Position numbers and translations under genes: made by a program. 64,000 bases of DNA from an uncultured Pseudodesulfovibrio sp. (GTDB lineage Bacteria; Desulfobacterota; Desulfovibrionia; Desulfovibrionales; Desulfovibrionaceae), in the NCBI RefSeq assembly GCF_963662885.1, contig NZ_OY760059.1:1178001-1242000 (forward strand), read 5' to 3'. This document shows positions 45,424 to 56,275 of this stretch, one piece after another. The notes beneath the pieces were generated by a model, which saw nothing but the letters and a program-made list of their open reading frames with translations, was not told the origin of the DNA and did no database searches. Within the stretch, counting starts at the first letter, position 1. Each line of letters opens with the position of its first letter.

Positions 45424-47478
45424 CTACCAGAGCTGGTAGCTGAATCCGAGGGTGACGTTGAGATCGGACATTGTGTCGTCGTCGCAGCCCAGGGCGAAGC
45501 CAAGGGCGGTGTTGGCGGACAGCCGCTCGGTGACGTCCCAGCTCGCGCCCAGTCCGGTGTCGGCCCAATCCTGATCGACCCTGGAGCCCGCATAGGTAAA
45601 CGAGCCCAGGCCGAGGGAGGTGCCGCCCAGACCGGACGACTTGTCCTCGAAGCGGTGGTCCCAGGCGATCCAGGCCCAGGTCGCGACCTTGTCCAGCAGG
45701 GAAGCGTCGGCGCGCAGGCCCGCGCGTAGGGAATTGGAGGTTTCGTTACGGCTGTCGAAGCTGGCCGGGAACGGGCCGCCGGATTCGGAATAGCCGTCGA
45801 TGTGCGTGGTCTGCCAGGTGTATTCGGCAAAAGGCGTCAGGGCGAGCTGGTCGGTCCAGTTCCGGGCCCACTGCACCCGGCCGGACAGGCCGAACACGTC
45901 GGCGTTGGTGGAGCCTTTCGAGGTGGCGGAGCCCGCGCCGTTGGCGTAGCCGCGCTTGAGGTCGAGGTCCACGGTCTGCCACAAGCCGGAGACACGGAAC
46001 TCCAGCCCGGTGCCTTCGGGGGTGTAGGCCACGAACGCGCCGGGGCCCACGGCCTGGATGTCCTGGTTGCCGTTGTAGCTGGTGTCCAGGTCTCGGGAGT
46101 CGCCGAACAGGCCGCAGCCAACGCGCCATTCCCCGCGCTCCCAGGTCAGGCCCACGCCGCCGTGCAGGCCGAGGTCGTCGCCGTTGAGTTCGATGTTGGT
46201 GCCCACGGTGCCGACCACCCAGAGGTCAAGCCGCCCCGGCATATCGTCGCCCGAGGACAGGCCGGTTTCGCTCCCCGTACCGGCGGAAGGCGCTCCCGTG
46301 GCCGGGCCGGGGGCGGACACGGCGAAATGCATGCCCTGGCCGCCCGCCACGCTGCCCAACCGGCTCATGGAGAGTTGCCCCATGCCGGTCACCGCCGGGC
46401 CGACCTGGCCCATGGCCCCCAGTGACTGGTAGAGCGCTTCGGTCGTGCTCAAGCCGCCCGCAGGGACATTGGCGATGAACGTGACATCGGAGTTTGAAAG
46501 GGTTCCGGCACCAACAATATAGGTGCCGTCGTCGCTGGCTCCGGTCGCCTCAATCAAATTCCAGCCGGTCATGTCGACATCTTCTTCTTCCAGGGTCTCC
46601 AGCAGGTTGTGCATCGTGTAGGAGGTGCCGGACCCCGTCCAGTACAGGGCCTGAGCTTTCCCGTCGAACGTGCCGTATCCTACCAGAACCGAGCCGCTCG
46701 TATTCATGCCGAGCACTTGAGACGCGGTGGCGGTGCCCTGGTACAGCGAGGTCAACGCTCCGGAACTGGTACTCCAGATGCTGGCACGCGCTACATTGTT
46801 AGTACTAACCGTGCCGGCAACCAGCGTGCCGTCCGCATTGATCCTCATGCTTGATACAATGCCGCTGCCGCTCTCCAAATGTGCTCCGGCTGTCACGGCG
46901 TGTGTCGATTCGTCGACGTAACAGATGTTCCCAGTTCCGTAACTGAGCACGGGAATCACCCTTTTCCCATCTGCGTTCACATTGCTGACATCGCTTGGCG
47001 TCGTCGAGGTGGTAAAATCGACCTCCGTCCAATTCGAATAATCTTCGGTAAGCCAAAGGAATCCATGCTGTGAAGGCCCGTTGAGATAAGACCCTATGAG
47101 AGCTTTTCCATCGGGGCTCATCCCTAGAAAAGTATCATTGGTGACATCAGTGAGCTGAAGTGGGGTGCCGTCGTCGCTGCCGGAATAGAAGTAATAGTAT
47201 CCATCTGCTCGTCGTGCCAGGATGTAGGAACCATCTGCAGACATACCGCGAATTGAAGCTAACAGGGTGGAAGTGGCGCCATCCTTTTGAACAGAATAGG
47301 AATAGCCGCCGCCGTAGAACACTGTGGAGCCGTCTCCAGTGATGTAGATCTCGGACCCCGCCAGGTCCTCGATGGAAACGGCCCCGGCTTGGGGGCAGAC
47401 GAGAAGGATGCAGGCAATGACTGCGGTGATATACAGGGGAAATGAGAAATATGATCGGTAACAGGATGGGGTAAACAA
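45424..47478 (-). CDS. Autotransporter with propeller-like (HAF-type repeat) passenger, copy 1
   Basis: A 684-aa outer-membrane protein. Signal peptide in the first ~33 residues, then a passenger of about 310 residues rich in short repeats (GMSADGSYILARR, GMSPDGKALIGSY, NADGTLVAGT, NTSGSVLVGYG, GASDDGTYIVGAG), as in HAF-type beta-propellers. A Gly/Ala/Ser linker and a C-terminal autotransporter beta-barrel of about 280 residues end in GFSYQLW (terminal aromatic). The start codon is TTG with GGAG 6 nt before it. The last ~336 codons are almost identical to those of the next gene. Confidence 0.85.
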   Translation of the reverse strand: MFTPSCYRSYFSFPLYITAVIACILLVCPQAGAVSIEDLAGSEIYITGDGSTVFYGGGYSYSVQKDGATSTLLASIRGMSADGSYILARRADGYYYFYSGSDDGTPLQLTDVTNDTFLGMSPDGKALIGSYLNGPSQHGFLWLTEDYSNWTEVDFTTSTTPSDVSNVNADGKRVIPVLSYGTGNICYVDESTHAVTAGAHLESGSGIVSSMRINADGTLVAGTVSTNNVARASIWSTSSGALTSLYQGTATASQVLGMNTSGSVLVGYGTFDGKAQALYWTGSGTSYTMHNLLETLEEEDVDMTGWNLIEATGASDDGTYIVGAGTLSNSDVTFIANVPAGGLSTTEALYQSLGAMGQVGPAVTGMGQLSMSRLGSVAGGQGMHFAVSAPGPATGAPSAGTGSETGLSSGDDMPGRLDLWVVGTVGTNIELNGDDLGLHGGVGLTWERGEWRVGCGLFGDSRDLDTSYNGNQDIQAVGPGAFVAYTPEGTGLEFRVSGLWQTVDLDLKRGYANGAGSATSKGSTNADVFGLSGRVQWARNWTDQLALTPFAEYTWQTTHIDGYSESGGPFPASFDSRNETSNSLRAGLRADASLLDKVATWAWIAWDHRFEDKSSGLGGTSLGLGSFTYAGSRVDQDWADTGLGASWDVTERLSANTALGFALGCDDDTMSDLNVTLGFSYQLW

Positions 47479-47613
47479 GCGGGCTCCTTTCGGACATGTT
47501 TCAAGAAAATGGAAAGTTACGTCCTCCGTATCAGGTGTTGAGGGCCGCGTCTGTCCGTCAAAGCGCGTACAATGGTAAGGTCGTATCCCGTAAAGGTTTC
47601 AACCGAACATAAT

Positions 47614-47647
47614 GAAGCCGGACGTTCCGCAAGGAACGCCCGGCTTC
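47614..47647 (-). terminator. Hairpin after second autotransporter gene
   Basis: AAGCCGGGCGTTCC/GGAACGTCCGGCTT stem with loop TTGC. The T run on the minus strand is poor. Part of the stem sequence resembles the hairpin after copy 1, in line with duplication. Confidence 0.6.
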
Positions 47648-47666
47648 TGATTCTTGTTTTTGCCGT

Positions 47667-49775
47667 TTACCAGAGCTGGTAGCTGAATCCGAGGGTGACG
47701 TTGAGATCGGACATGGTGTCGTCGTCGCAGCCCAGGGCGAAGCCGAGGGTGGTGTTGGCGGACAGCCGCTCGGTGACGTCCCAGCTCGCGCCCAGCCCGG
47801 TGTCGGCCCAGTCCTGATCGACCCTGGAGCCCGCGTAGGTGAACGAGCCCAGGCCGAGGGAGGTGCCGCCCAGACCGGACGACTTGTCCTCGAAGCGGTG
47901 GTCCCAGGCGATCCAGGCCCAGGTCGCGACCTTGTCCAGCAGAGCGGCGTCGGCGCGCAGGCCCGCGCGCAGGGAGTTGGAGGTTTCGTTACGGCTGTCG
48001 AAGCTGGCCGGGAACGGGCCGCCGGATTCGGAATAGCCGTCGATGTGCGTGGTCTGCCAGGTGTATTCGGCAAAAGGCGTCAGGGCGAGCTGGTCGGTCA
48101 CGTCCCGGGTCCACTGCACGCGGCCGGACAGGCCGAACACGTCGGCGTTGGTGGAGCCTTTCGAGGTGGCGGAGCCCGCGCCGTTGGCGTAGCCGCGCTT
48201 GAGGTCGAGGTCCACGGTCTGCCACAGGCCGGAGACACGGAACTCCAGCCCGGTTCCCTCGGGTGTGTAGGCCACGAACGCGCCGGGGCCCAAGGCCTGG
48301 ATGTCCTGGTTGCCGTTGTAGCTGGTGTCCAGGTCTCGGGAGTCGCCGAACAGGCCGCCGCCAACGCGCCATTCCCCGCGCTCCCAGGTCAGGCCCACGC
48401 CGCCGTGCAGGCCGAGGTCGTCGCCGTTGAGTTCGATGTTGGTGCCCACGGTGCCGACCACCCACAGGTCAAGCCGCCCCGGCATATCGTCGCCCGAGGA
48501 CAGGCCGGTTTCGCTCCCCGTACCGGCGGAAGGCGCTCCCGAGGCCGGGCCGGGGGCGGACACGGTGAAATGCATGCCCTGGCCGCCCGCCACGCCGCCC
48601 AACCTGCTCATGGAGAGCTGCCCCATGCCGGTCACCGCCGGACCGACCTGGCCCATGGCCCCCAGGGACTGGTTCATCTGGGCGGGGGTGATCACGCCGC
48701 TGGTACCAGTGCCGGAGAGCCGGGCGATGAACACCTCGCCTGAGCCTGTATCGGTCAGTCCGACAATGACGGAGCCGTCGTCGGACACTCCGGTGGCTTC
48801 ACGTAAGTATGAGTGGGTGGACAACGCCACGCCCTTGGCCGTAAGCGCGTCATAGAGGGTCTGGAGCGTGTAGGAAGTGCCGGACCCGGTCCAGTATGCG
48901 GCATTGGTAAAGGCACTGCTGACAGCCCCCACGATAACCGAGCCATCGCTGGTCACGGCCGTCGCCCTGGAGCTCGTGTATGTCGTCGTGGCGTCCGAAG
49001 TGGGAAGGAGGGTCAACGCCCGGGTGGCAAGATTCCATGTCGCGGCGTTGCTTCCCACTTTTCCCACCGCCATGGCGGCGTTGTCGGTGATGTCGTTGGC
49101 TTGACCGGAGTTGTAGTAAATGCCGTTGTAAAGGAGCCCCAATTGGGTTTCCACCAGATCCGTCCCGGACGTCTTCCACATCACCGGGATATCGTCGTAG
49201 CGGGTGCCGACGACCGTCCGTACCCCGCCCACATTGTTGCTGACGGCGTTCAGGGTGGGCATGCCTTCTCCCGCACCGTTGTAATTTATTTTATATCTCG
49301 TACTGGTTGCCCAGGAATCGTTGGTAACAATAAGCATCCCCGTATTGTTGCTACCGACCACCGCACTCATTATGCCGAATATGGCAAGGCCGTCGGAGCT
49401 GATCCCGGCGCCCTCAAACCCGTTGTAAAGGTCACCTATGCCACGTGGTTCCGCACCGGAATAGAGGTAATACTGTTTACCAAGGCCATACTCTCCCCCA
49501 AGTATCGTCCCGTTCGATGTTACGCCCAGGAGGGGAGTGGAGGAAGCTACACTGTTGCCGTCACCGAAAGTCCCCGAGGTGGAATAGATGCCACCGCCCT
49601 GCTGGTAGGCGATGGTCGAGCCGTCGCCGCTGACGACGATCTTCGTGCCGCTTGCGGCATCGACCCCGGCGGCCATGGCCGGCGGGCAGAGCAGCAGGGC
49701 GAGCAGCAGCGGCAGCAGCGCGAACCGGGTGAACAGGTTGCAAAGAGCGTGGAACGGATGGCGAATGGACGGCAC
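47667..49775 (-). CDS. Autotransporter with propeller-like (HAF-type repeat) passenger, copy 2
   Basis: A 702-aa paralogue of copy 1 with the same layout. The signal peptide (FALLPLLLALLLCPPAMA) is followed by a passenger with repeats GVTSNGTILGGEYG, GISSDGLAIFGIMS, TSDGSVIVGAVS and GVSDDGSVIVGLTD, then the linker and beta-barrel. The barrel and linker differ from copy 1 at about ten residues out of 336, while the passengers are clearly diverged. A GTG start at 49775 is chosen because GAGGAG precedes it by 8 nt; an upstream ATG at 49838 lacks a ribosome site and would delay the signal peptide. Confidence 0.85.
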   Translation of the reverse strand: MPSIRHPFHALCNLFTRFALLPLLLALLLCPPAMAAGVDAASGTKIVVSGDGSTIAYQQGGGIYSTSGTFGDGNSVASSTPLLGVTSNGTILGGEYGLGKQYYLYSGAEPRGIGDLYNGFEGAGISSDGLAIFGIMSAVVGSNNTGMLIVTNDSWATSTRYKINYNGAGEGMPTLNAVSNNVGGVRTVVGTRYDDIPVMWKTSGTDLVETQLGLLYNGIYYNSGQANDITDNAAMAVGKVGSNAATWNLATRALTLLPTSDATTTYTSSRATAVTSDGSVIVGAVSSAFTNAAYWTGSGTSYTLQTLYDALTAKGVALSTHSYLREATGVSDDGSVIVGLTDTGSGEVFIARLSGTGTSGVITPAQMNQSLGAMGQVGPAVTGMGQLSMSRLGGVAGGQGMHFTVSAPGPASGAPSAGTGSETGLSSGDDMPGRLDLWVVGTVGTNIELNGDDLGLHGGVGLTWERGEWRVGGGLFGDSRDLDTSYNGNQDIQALGPGAFVAYTPEGTGLEFRVSGLWQTVDLDLKRGYANGAGSATSKGSTNADVFGLSGRVQWTRDVTDQLALTPFAEYTWQTTHIDGYSESGGPFPASFDSRNETSNSLRAGLRADAALLDKVATWAWIAWDHRFEDKSSGLGGTSLGLGSFTYAGSRVDQDWADTGLGASWDVTERLSANTTLGFALGCDDDTMSDLNVTLGFSYQLW

Positions 49776-50187
49776 GGATGATCTCCTCGGGTAAATGGAC
49801 GCGCCGGTGTTGTCTCCCACGGCGCGGATGTGTCTCACTAAGCAGGCAAACCCCGAAGGTCCGATCGCAACCGGCTGTTTTTACGGCCGGTTTGATGACG
49901 AAGACCGGGTTGGCCCATAGTATTCGTGCCCATACCCGATTGCGGCGGAGGGGTTCAATATCACCTTGGGTGATAGTGAAAAAAAAGACCAATTATATAG
50001 AATTGTTAGCTGATAAAATTAATTAATTCGCCTCACCTGGAGATGATAAAATCCCACCCGGTTCCGCCGCGTTCGTCCCTCCGGGCGTCCCGTCACCCGG
50101 TCGTCCGCCGCGGGCGACACTATCCCTTGCCAGCGGCATGGGAGGGACGTATGCTTCTTCAATGACGAATCTTTTCCCCGGAGCGAC
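49776..50187. promoter_or_regulatory. Divergent region with candidate operator TATCACC-TTG-GGTGATA
   Basis: The 412 bp between the autotransporters and lpxK contain an AT-rich block (49980-50030) and a perfect palindrome, TATCACC-TTG-GGTGATA, at 49959-49975. On the minus strand TATAAT (49997-49992) lies 16 bp before the palindrome, so a bound protein would sit just after the transcription start of the autotransporter. The -35 match is poor. No gene is visible in the gap. Confidence 0.4.
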
Positions 50188-51306
50188 ATGTCCGAGACCG
50201 TGACCCATCTGCAACGCGCCCTGTATCCGCTGCTTCGCCCGTTTTCCTGGGTGTACGGCGGACTTATGCGGGTCCGCGCCGGTCTGTATCGCCGGGGGCT
50301 GCTGCCCCGCTGGGAGGCCCCGGCGCTGACCGTGTCCGTGGGCAATATCGGTTGGGGCGGCACGGGCAAGACCCCGGTGGCCGACTGGCTGCTTGGCTGG
50401 GCCGAGTCCAAGTCCATTCCGGTGGCGTTGCTGACGCGCGGCTACCGGGCCAAGCCCAAACATCTGCCCTATGAAGTCAAGCCGGGCGCGTTGGCCGAGG
50501 AGGCCGGGGACGAGCCGCTGATGCTCGCCCGCGCCCATCAGAATGCCCTGGTCATGGTGGACCCGGTCCGTTCCAGGGCCGGGCGGCTGGCCGTGCAGAA
50601 GGCGCATCCCGAGCTGATCATTCTGGACGACGGATTTCAGCACATGGCGGTCAAGCGCCATGTGAATCTGGTCCTGCTCCGGCCCGAGGATTTGCGCGAA
50701 GGGTGGAACCGGGTCATCCCGGCAGGCTCCTGGCGCGAGCCGGAGGCCGCGTTGCGGCGGGCCGACGCCTTCATGATAAAGGTCGGACCCAAGGGGTTCG
50801 CTTTGCTCAAGCCGCGGATTCAGGAACGGCTGTCACGTTACGGCAAGCCGGTGTTCAGCTTCCGGCTGGCTCCCACCGGGTTGCGCAGCGTTATCGGCGG
50901 CGAGACGATCCGAGACTTCGAGGGCGCGCCTTATCTGCTGGCCACGGGCGTGGGCGATCCGGCACAGGTCCGGGCCACGGCCGAGGCGTATTTCGGGTAT
51001 CCGCCCAAGAAGCACCGTGTCTTCCGGGACCATCATACCTATTCCAAACAGGACGCGCTGGACCTGGCCCAGGAGGCCGCACGGCTGGGCTGCGCGGCGG
51101 TCCTGTGCACGCCCAAGGACGCGGTCAAGCTCGGCTCCATGTGCACCGAGGTGTTCTGGCAGTTTGACCTGAGCCTGGAGTTCGGGCCGTCCACCCTGGG
51201 CAAAAATTCGAAATTTTCCACCTGGTGGGACCGGCGCTACGATTCATTCAGGCTGCGCCGCGAAGACCGCATCGAACACGAGGCGGACTACAAGGCCCGG
51301 CACTAG
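50188..51306 (+). CDS. lpxK: Tetraacyldisaccharide 4'-kinase LpxK
   Basis: Inner-membrane-associated kinase of lipid A synthesis, phosphorylating the 4' position of the disaccharide. The 372-aa protein has VSVGNIGWGGTGKTPVADWL (P-loop), LLTRGY, DEPLMLARAH, LIILDDGFQHMAVKRHVNLVLL and CTPKDAVKL. It confirms a lipopolysaccharide-bearing Gram-negative. CGGAG precedes the ATG; rnr follows after 32 bp. Confidence 0.95.
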   Translation: MSETVTHLQRALYPLLRPFSWVYGGLMRVRAGLYRRGLLPRWEAPALTVSVGNIGWGGTGKTPVADWLLGWAESKSIPVALLTRGYRAKPKHLPYEVKPGALAEEAGDEPLMLARAHQNALVMVDPVRSRAGRLAVQKAHPELIILDDGFQHMAVKRHVNLVLLRPEDLREGWNRVIPAGSWREPEAALRRADAFMIKVGPKGFALLKPRIQERLSRYGKPVFSFRLAPTGLRSVIGGETIRDFEGAPYLLATGVGDPAQVRATAEAYFGYPPKKHRVFRDHHTYSKQDALDLAQEAARLGCAAVLCTPKDAVKLGSMCTEVFWQFDLSLEFGPSTLGKNSKFSTWWDRRYDSFRLRREDRIEHEADYKARH

Positions 51307-51338
51307 GCGGTCCTGCCGACCCCCAAAGGGAGATACTC

Positions 51339-53534
<2,196 letters not shown>

Positions 53535-53581
53535 TCGAACTTCAGTTTCGGCGTCCCTTGGGGCGTTCTACACGACAATCG

Positions 53582-53619
53582 ACATGCGGAGGGCCTTGCC
53601 TTCCGCATGTTTGTTTTTG
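53582..53619 (+). terminator. Terminator after rnr
   Basis: ACATGCGGA-AGG / CCT-TCCGCATGT stem, then TTGTTTTTG. Confidence 0.85.
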
Positions 53620-53638
53620 TCCTCCATCAAGTGACAAA

Positions 53639-53687
53639 AACTATTTCAATAGTTGACAGGTTGGTTAATCGATAGTAAACAATTTGT
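53639..53687 (+). promoter_or_regulatory. Promoter/operator region of S24 regulator gene
   Basis: The dyad AACTAT-TTCA-ATAGTT (53639-53654) runs into TTGACA (53653-53658), which is followed after 17 nt by TAAACA. The word ACAATTTGT (53679-53687), a palindrome ACAA-N-TTGT, overlaps the -10. Both dyads are candidate binding sites for the encoded repressor; ACAATTTGT recurs before the next gene. Confidence 0.5.
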
Positions 53688-53716
53688 CAGCAACATTCAT
53701 TAACCAAGGCGCAACA

Positions 53717-54379
53717 ATGAGCAACGGATTTGAAGCGTTTTTCAAGCGACTCTGTTCGGAAACAGAGATCAAAAACCAGTCCCAACTGGCCCGGGAGTTG
53801 GACGTGGGGCGGGCCGCGGTGTCTTTGGCCAAGCGCAAGGACTCTGTGCCCGCCCGCTGGATTCTGGACCTGTCCGCCCGGTTCGGTCTGAACCCCCTGT
53901 GGCTGGAGCAGGGCAAGGGCTTTCCACGGCCCGAGGCCGCCTTGGCCGCAGCAGCCGAGGACGGTGCCTGCTATGAGGAGATACCCAAGGTACGCGCAAG
54001 ACTGTGCGCTGGGGGCGGTTCGTTCGAGACCGAAGGCCAGGTGGAAGGGTATTACTCCTTCCGCTCCGATTGGCTGACCCACCGGGGCAATCCTGCGAAT
54101 ATGGTCCTCATGGAGGTCATCGGCAACTCCATGGAGCCGGAGATCAAGGAAGGGGACATGGTCCTTATCGACCAATCGCGCACGGACGTCCTGTCCGGCG
54201 GCATCTACGCCGTGGGCGTGGAAGATACGGTCATGGTCAAGCGCGTGGAGCGCCTCCCCGGCACCCTGGTGCTGCGCAGCGACAACGTGGACTATTCCCC
54301 CATTCATCTGTCCGGCGACGAGCTCGACAACGTGCGTGTCATCGGGCAGATCTTGTGGGCTTCAAGGGAATACCGCTAA
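53717..54379 (+). CDS. CI/LexA-like repressor with S24 peptidase domain
   Basis: A 220-aa protein: N-terminal helix-turn-helix (FEAFFKRLCSETEIKNQSQLARELDVGRAAVSLAKRKDSVPARW) of bacteriophage CI type, a linker with the expected Ala/Gly-like site in VRARLCAGGGS, and an S24 domain with catalytic Ser in GNSMEPEIKEGD and Lys in VMVKRVE. Such proteins are inactivated by RecA-stimulated self-cleavage. No prophage genes lie nearby, so it may control host genes. The ATG at 53717 has AAGG 6 nt ahead. Confidence 0.85.
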   Translation: MSNGFEAFFKRLCSETEIKNQSQLARELDVGRAAVSLAKRKDSVPARWILDLSARFGLNPLWLEQGKGFPRPEAALAAAAEDGACYEEIPKVRARLCAGGGSFETEGQVEGYYSFRSDWLTHRGNPANMVLMEVIGNSMEPEIKEGDMVLIDQSRTDVLSGGIYAVGVEDTVMVKRVERLPGTLVLRSDNVDYSPIHLSGDELDNVRVIGQILWASREYR

Positions 54380-54399
54380 CTTTTTTTCGACCCTGAAAT

Positions 54400-54437
54400 A
54401 AATCCCCCGCAGCGCGCGCCGCTGCGGGGGATTTTTT
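54400..54437 (+). terminator. Terminator after S24 regulator
   Basis: AATCCCCCGCAGC/GCTGCGGGGGATT stem, then six T. Confidence 0.9.
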
Positions 54438-54472
54438 ATATCGTTGGAATTAAAGCATGTTTTGTTGTTTAG

Positions 54473-54543
54473 ACAATTTGTTAGAAAAGACACAACAAAG
54501 TGTAAAAAATTAGTTGACAAAAAATCGGAGGATTGTTTATTAA
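54473..54543 (+). promoter_or_regulatory. Promoter/operator region of the 54-aa protein gene
   Basis: ACAATTTGT (54473-54481) lies upstream of TTGACA (54514-54519) and TATTAA (54538-54543, 18-nt spacer). The context TAGTTGACA is shared with the S24 gene promoter. TTTGTTGT/ACAACAAA (54461 and 54492) forms a wider inverted repeat around the ACAATTTGT word. Confidence 0.45.
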
Positions 54544-54611
54544 ATAGTCACGTTCAGTCAACGAATACGACACACGCACTTCAGTGCGATACAAGGCAAG
54601 GAGAGAGAGTC

Positions 54612-54776
54612 ATGCAGGAACGTTTTTGCAAGTGTGGTCACAGGCTGATGGTTCAGTACACTCTTGACGGTTTCATCCCTTGGGAGGCGGTCATCCGCGA
54701 CGACGAGGGCAGGACCACCCCGGTCAAGGTCTGCCCCTGTTGCGGCAGCTACCTGTCCATTCATTTTCTCCGCTAG
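54612..54776 (+). CDS. 54-aa Cys-rich (zinc-ribbon-like) protein
   Basis: A very small protein with C6-K-C8 near the start and C41-P-C43-C44 near the end, spaced as a zinc ribbon; the middle is FIPWEAVIRDDEGRTTPV. AAGGAGAGAGAG before the ATG at 54612 and a promoter upstream support real expression. Not recognised; small zinc proteins of this kind can be transcription or stress factors, but that is a guess. It may be controlled by the adjacent S24 regulator. Confidence 0.68.
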   Translation: MQERFCKCGHRLMVQYTLDGFIPWEAVIRDDEGRTTPVKVCPCCGSYLSIHFLR

Positions 54777-54834
54777 TCCTTCATAGTTCCTCGCGGTCGG
54801 TTGATCCTTGCAACCGGCCGCCCACATCCCTGTT

Positions 54835-54878
54835 GAGGGTCACGCGCTTCCCCGGGCGCGTGGCCCTCTGCCTTTTTG
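54835..54878 (+). terminator. Terminator after the 54-aa protein gene
   Basis: GAGGGTCACGCGC/GCGCGTGGCCCTC stem, then TGCCTTTTTGG. A smaller hairpin, GGTTG/CAACC, lies at 54798-54815. Confidence 0.78.
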
Positions 54879-55045
54879 GTCGGACCCGGATTGTGGTGAG
54901 GCGATGAAAATTTCGAGGTTGTGCTAGGCGTATCGAAAAAAGTCAGGCGCAAACCGTGCTGCCACCGCTTGCTGTAAGGATAAGAACCTATGGGAAAGGA
55001 TGTGTAGTGTCGGAAGAGGGGGGGGTAGCCCCTTTCACCTGCTTG

Positions 55046-56026
55046 CTAGTGCTGCAACTGATCGGCGTCGGGTATGCAGATGGCTTCGGTGCGGTTGCGT
55101 CCCGAATGTTTGGCCTGGTAAAGCGCGCGGTCCGCGGCCTGGATGAGGTGCTCGGGGGTGGTGTCGCAGGTCGGTATGGTGGCGGCCACGCCGATGGATA
55201 CGGTCACGTTGCATGCGACCTTGGATTTGGGATGGATGATGCAGCTCTTGGCCAGGTTGGCGTGTATGTTTTCGGCCACCACGCGCGCACCGTCGAAATC
55301 GGTGCCGGGCAGGATGATGGCGAACTCCTCGCCGCCGTAGCGGGCCACGAGGTCGCCGGGCCTATTGGTGGCGGCGCGGATCGCTCGGGCCACGCCTCGC
55401 AGGCAGACATCGCCGTCCACGTGCCCCAGCGCGTCGTTGTAGGCCTTGAAATGGTCTATGTCGATCATCAGCAGACCCAGGGAATTGTCCTCGCGACCGT
55501 TGCGCACCCATTCGCGGATGAGGGTGTCGTCGAAGCAGCGGCGGTTGGCCAGCCCGGTCAATCCGTCCTGGTTAGACATGCGCTCCAGCTTGCGGGCGAG
55601 CCGTTCCAGTTCGCGTTCGCGCAACATGCGCTTGAGCATCTCGCGACGGAGCTGCAGAGCGGACCGGACTCGAGCCCTGAGTTCGGTACGCCCAACGGGT
55701 TTGACGATGTAGTCGGATGCTCCGGCCGCAAAGGCTCGGTCCAGTTCGTCTGAGCCGTCGTTGGGTGCCACGGCGATGATCGGAATGTCCTCGAACTCGC
55801 GGTGGGATTTGAGCGTCAGGATAGCCGCGATGCCGTCGGTGTCGTGGTTGTCGAGATCGATGAGAACCAGGTCCACAGGCGAGTCTCCGGACGCGGATTG
55901 TTGCAGGGAATGCAGCGCCCGCTCCAGGGAATCGACGTCGGACACGTCGTTGTAGCCCGCACCGCGCAACATCTCGGTCAACTGCGTGGCAGTGGCTTTG
56001 GAATCATCGATAATGATTATTTTCAT
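55046..56026 (-). CDS. Response regulator with GGDEF domain (diguanylate cyclase)
   Basis: A 326-aa protein: receiver domain (acidic pocket D7/D8, phospho-acceptor D57 in VLIDLD, K109), a coiled linker (MLKRMLRERELERLARKLERM), and a GGDEF domain with GGEEF at 231-235 and an inhibitory site RPGD at 222-225. It should make c-di-GMP when phosphorylated. The cognate kinase is not in the window. The palindrome CAGATA-TCG-TATCTG at 56043-56057 sits 17 bp before its start. Confidence 0.92.
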   Translation of the reverse strand: MKIIIIDDSKATATQLTEMLRGAGYNDVSDVDSLERALHSLQQSASGDSPVDLVLIDLDNHDTDGIAAILTLKSHREFEDIPIIAVAPNDGSDELDRAFAAGASDYIVKPVGRTELRARVRSALQLRREMLKRMLRERELERLARKLERMSNQDGLTGLANRRCFDDTLIREWVRNGREDNSLGLLMIDIDHFKAYNDALGHVDGDVCLRGVARAIRAATNRPGDLVARYGGEEFAIILPGTDFDGARVVAENIHANLAKSCIIHPKSKVACNVTVSIGVAATIPTCDTTPEHLIQAADRALYQAKHSGRNRTEAICIPDADQLQH

Positions 56027-56275
56027 TCGGAAATTCTTCTAGCAGATATCGTATCTGATTGCGAGACTGGAAATAGCCATCCAGGCCGTTTTATGATGCT
56101 TTGCACAGTCCTTTGAAAGGCCGTTGATAGGAAGGGGTAGAGCGAGTTTGCTCTCATAATGGCCGGGGTGATATTCTTTGTTATATTTTTGCAAAATCGC
56201 TCGGGGCCGTGTATCTTGAAGGCTAGGCACTGATACTTTGTCCCTGCGCAATCTCGAATCAACCCCGGAGGACCG

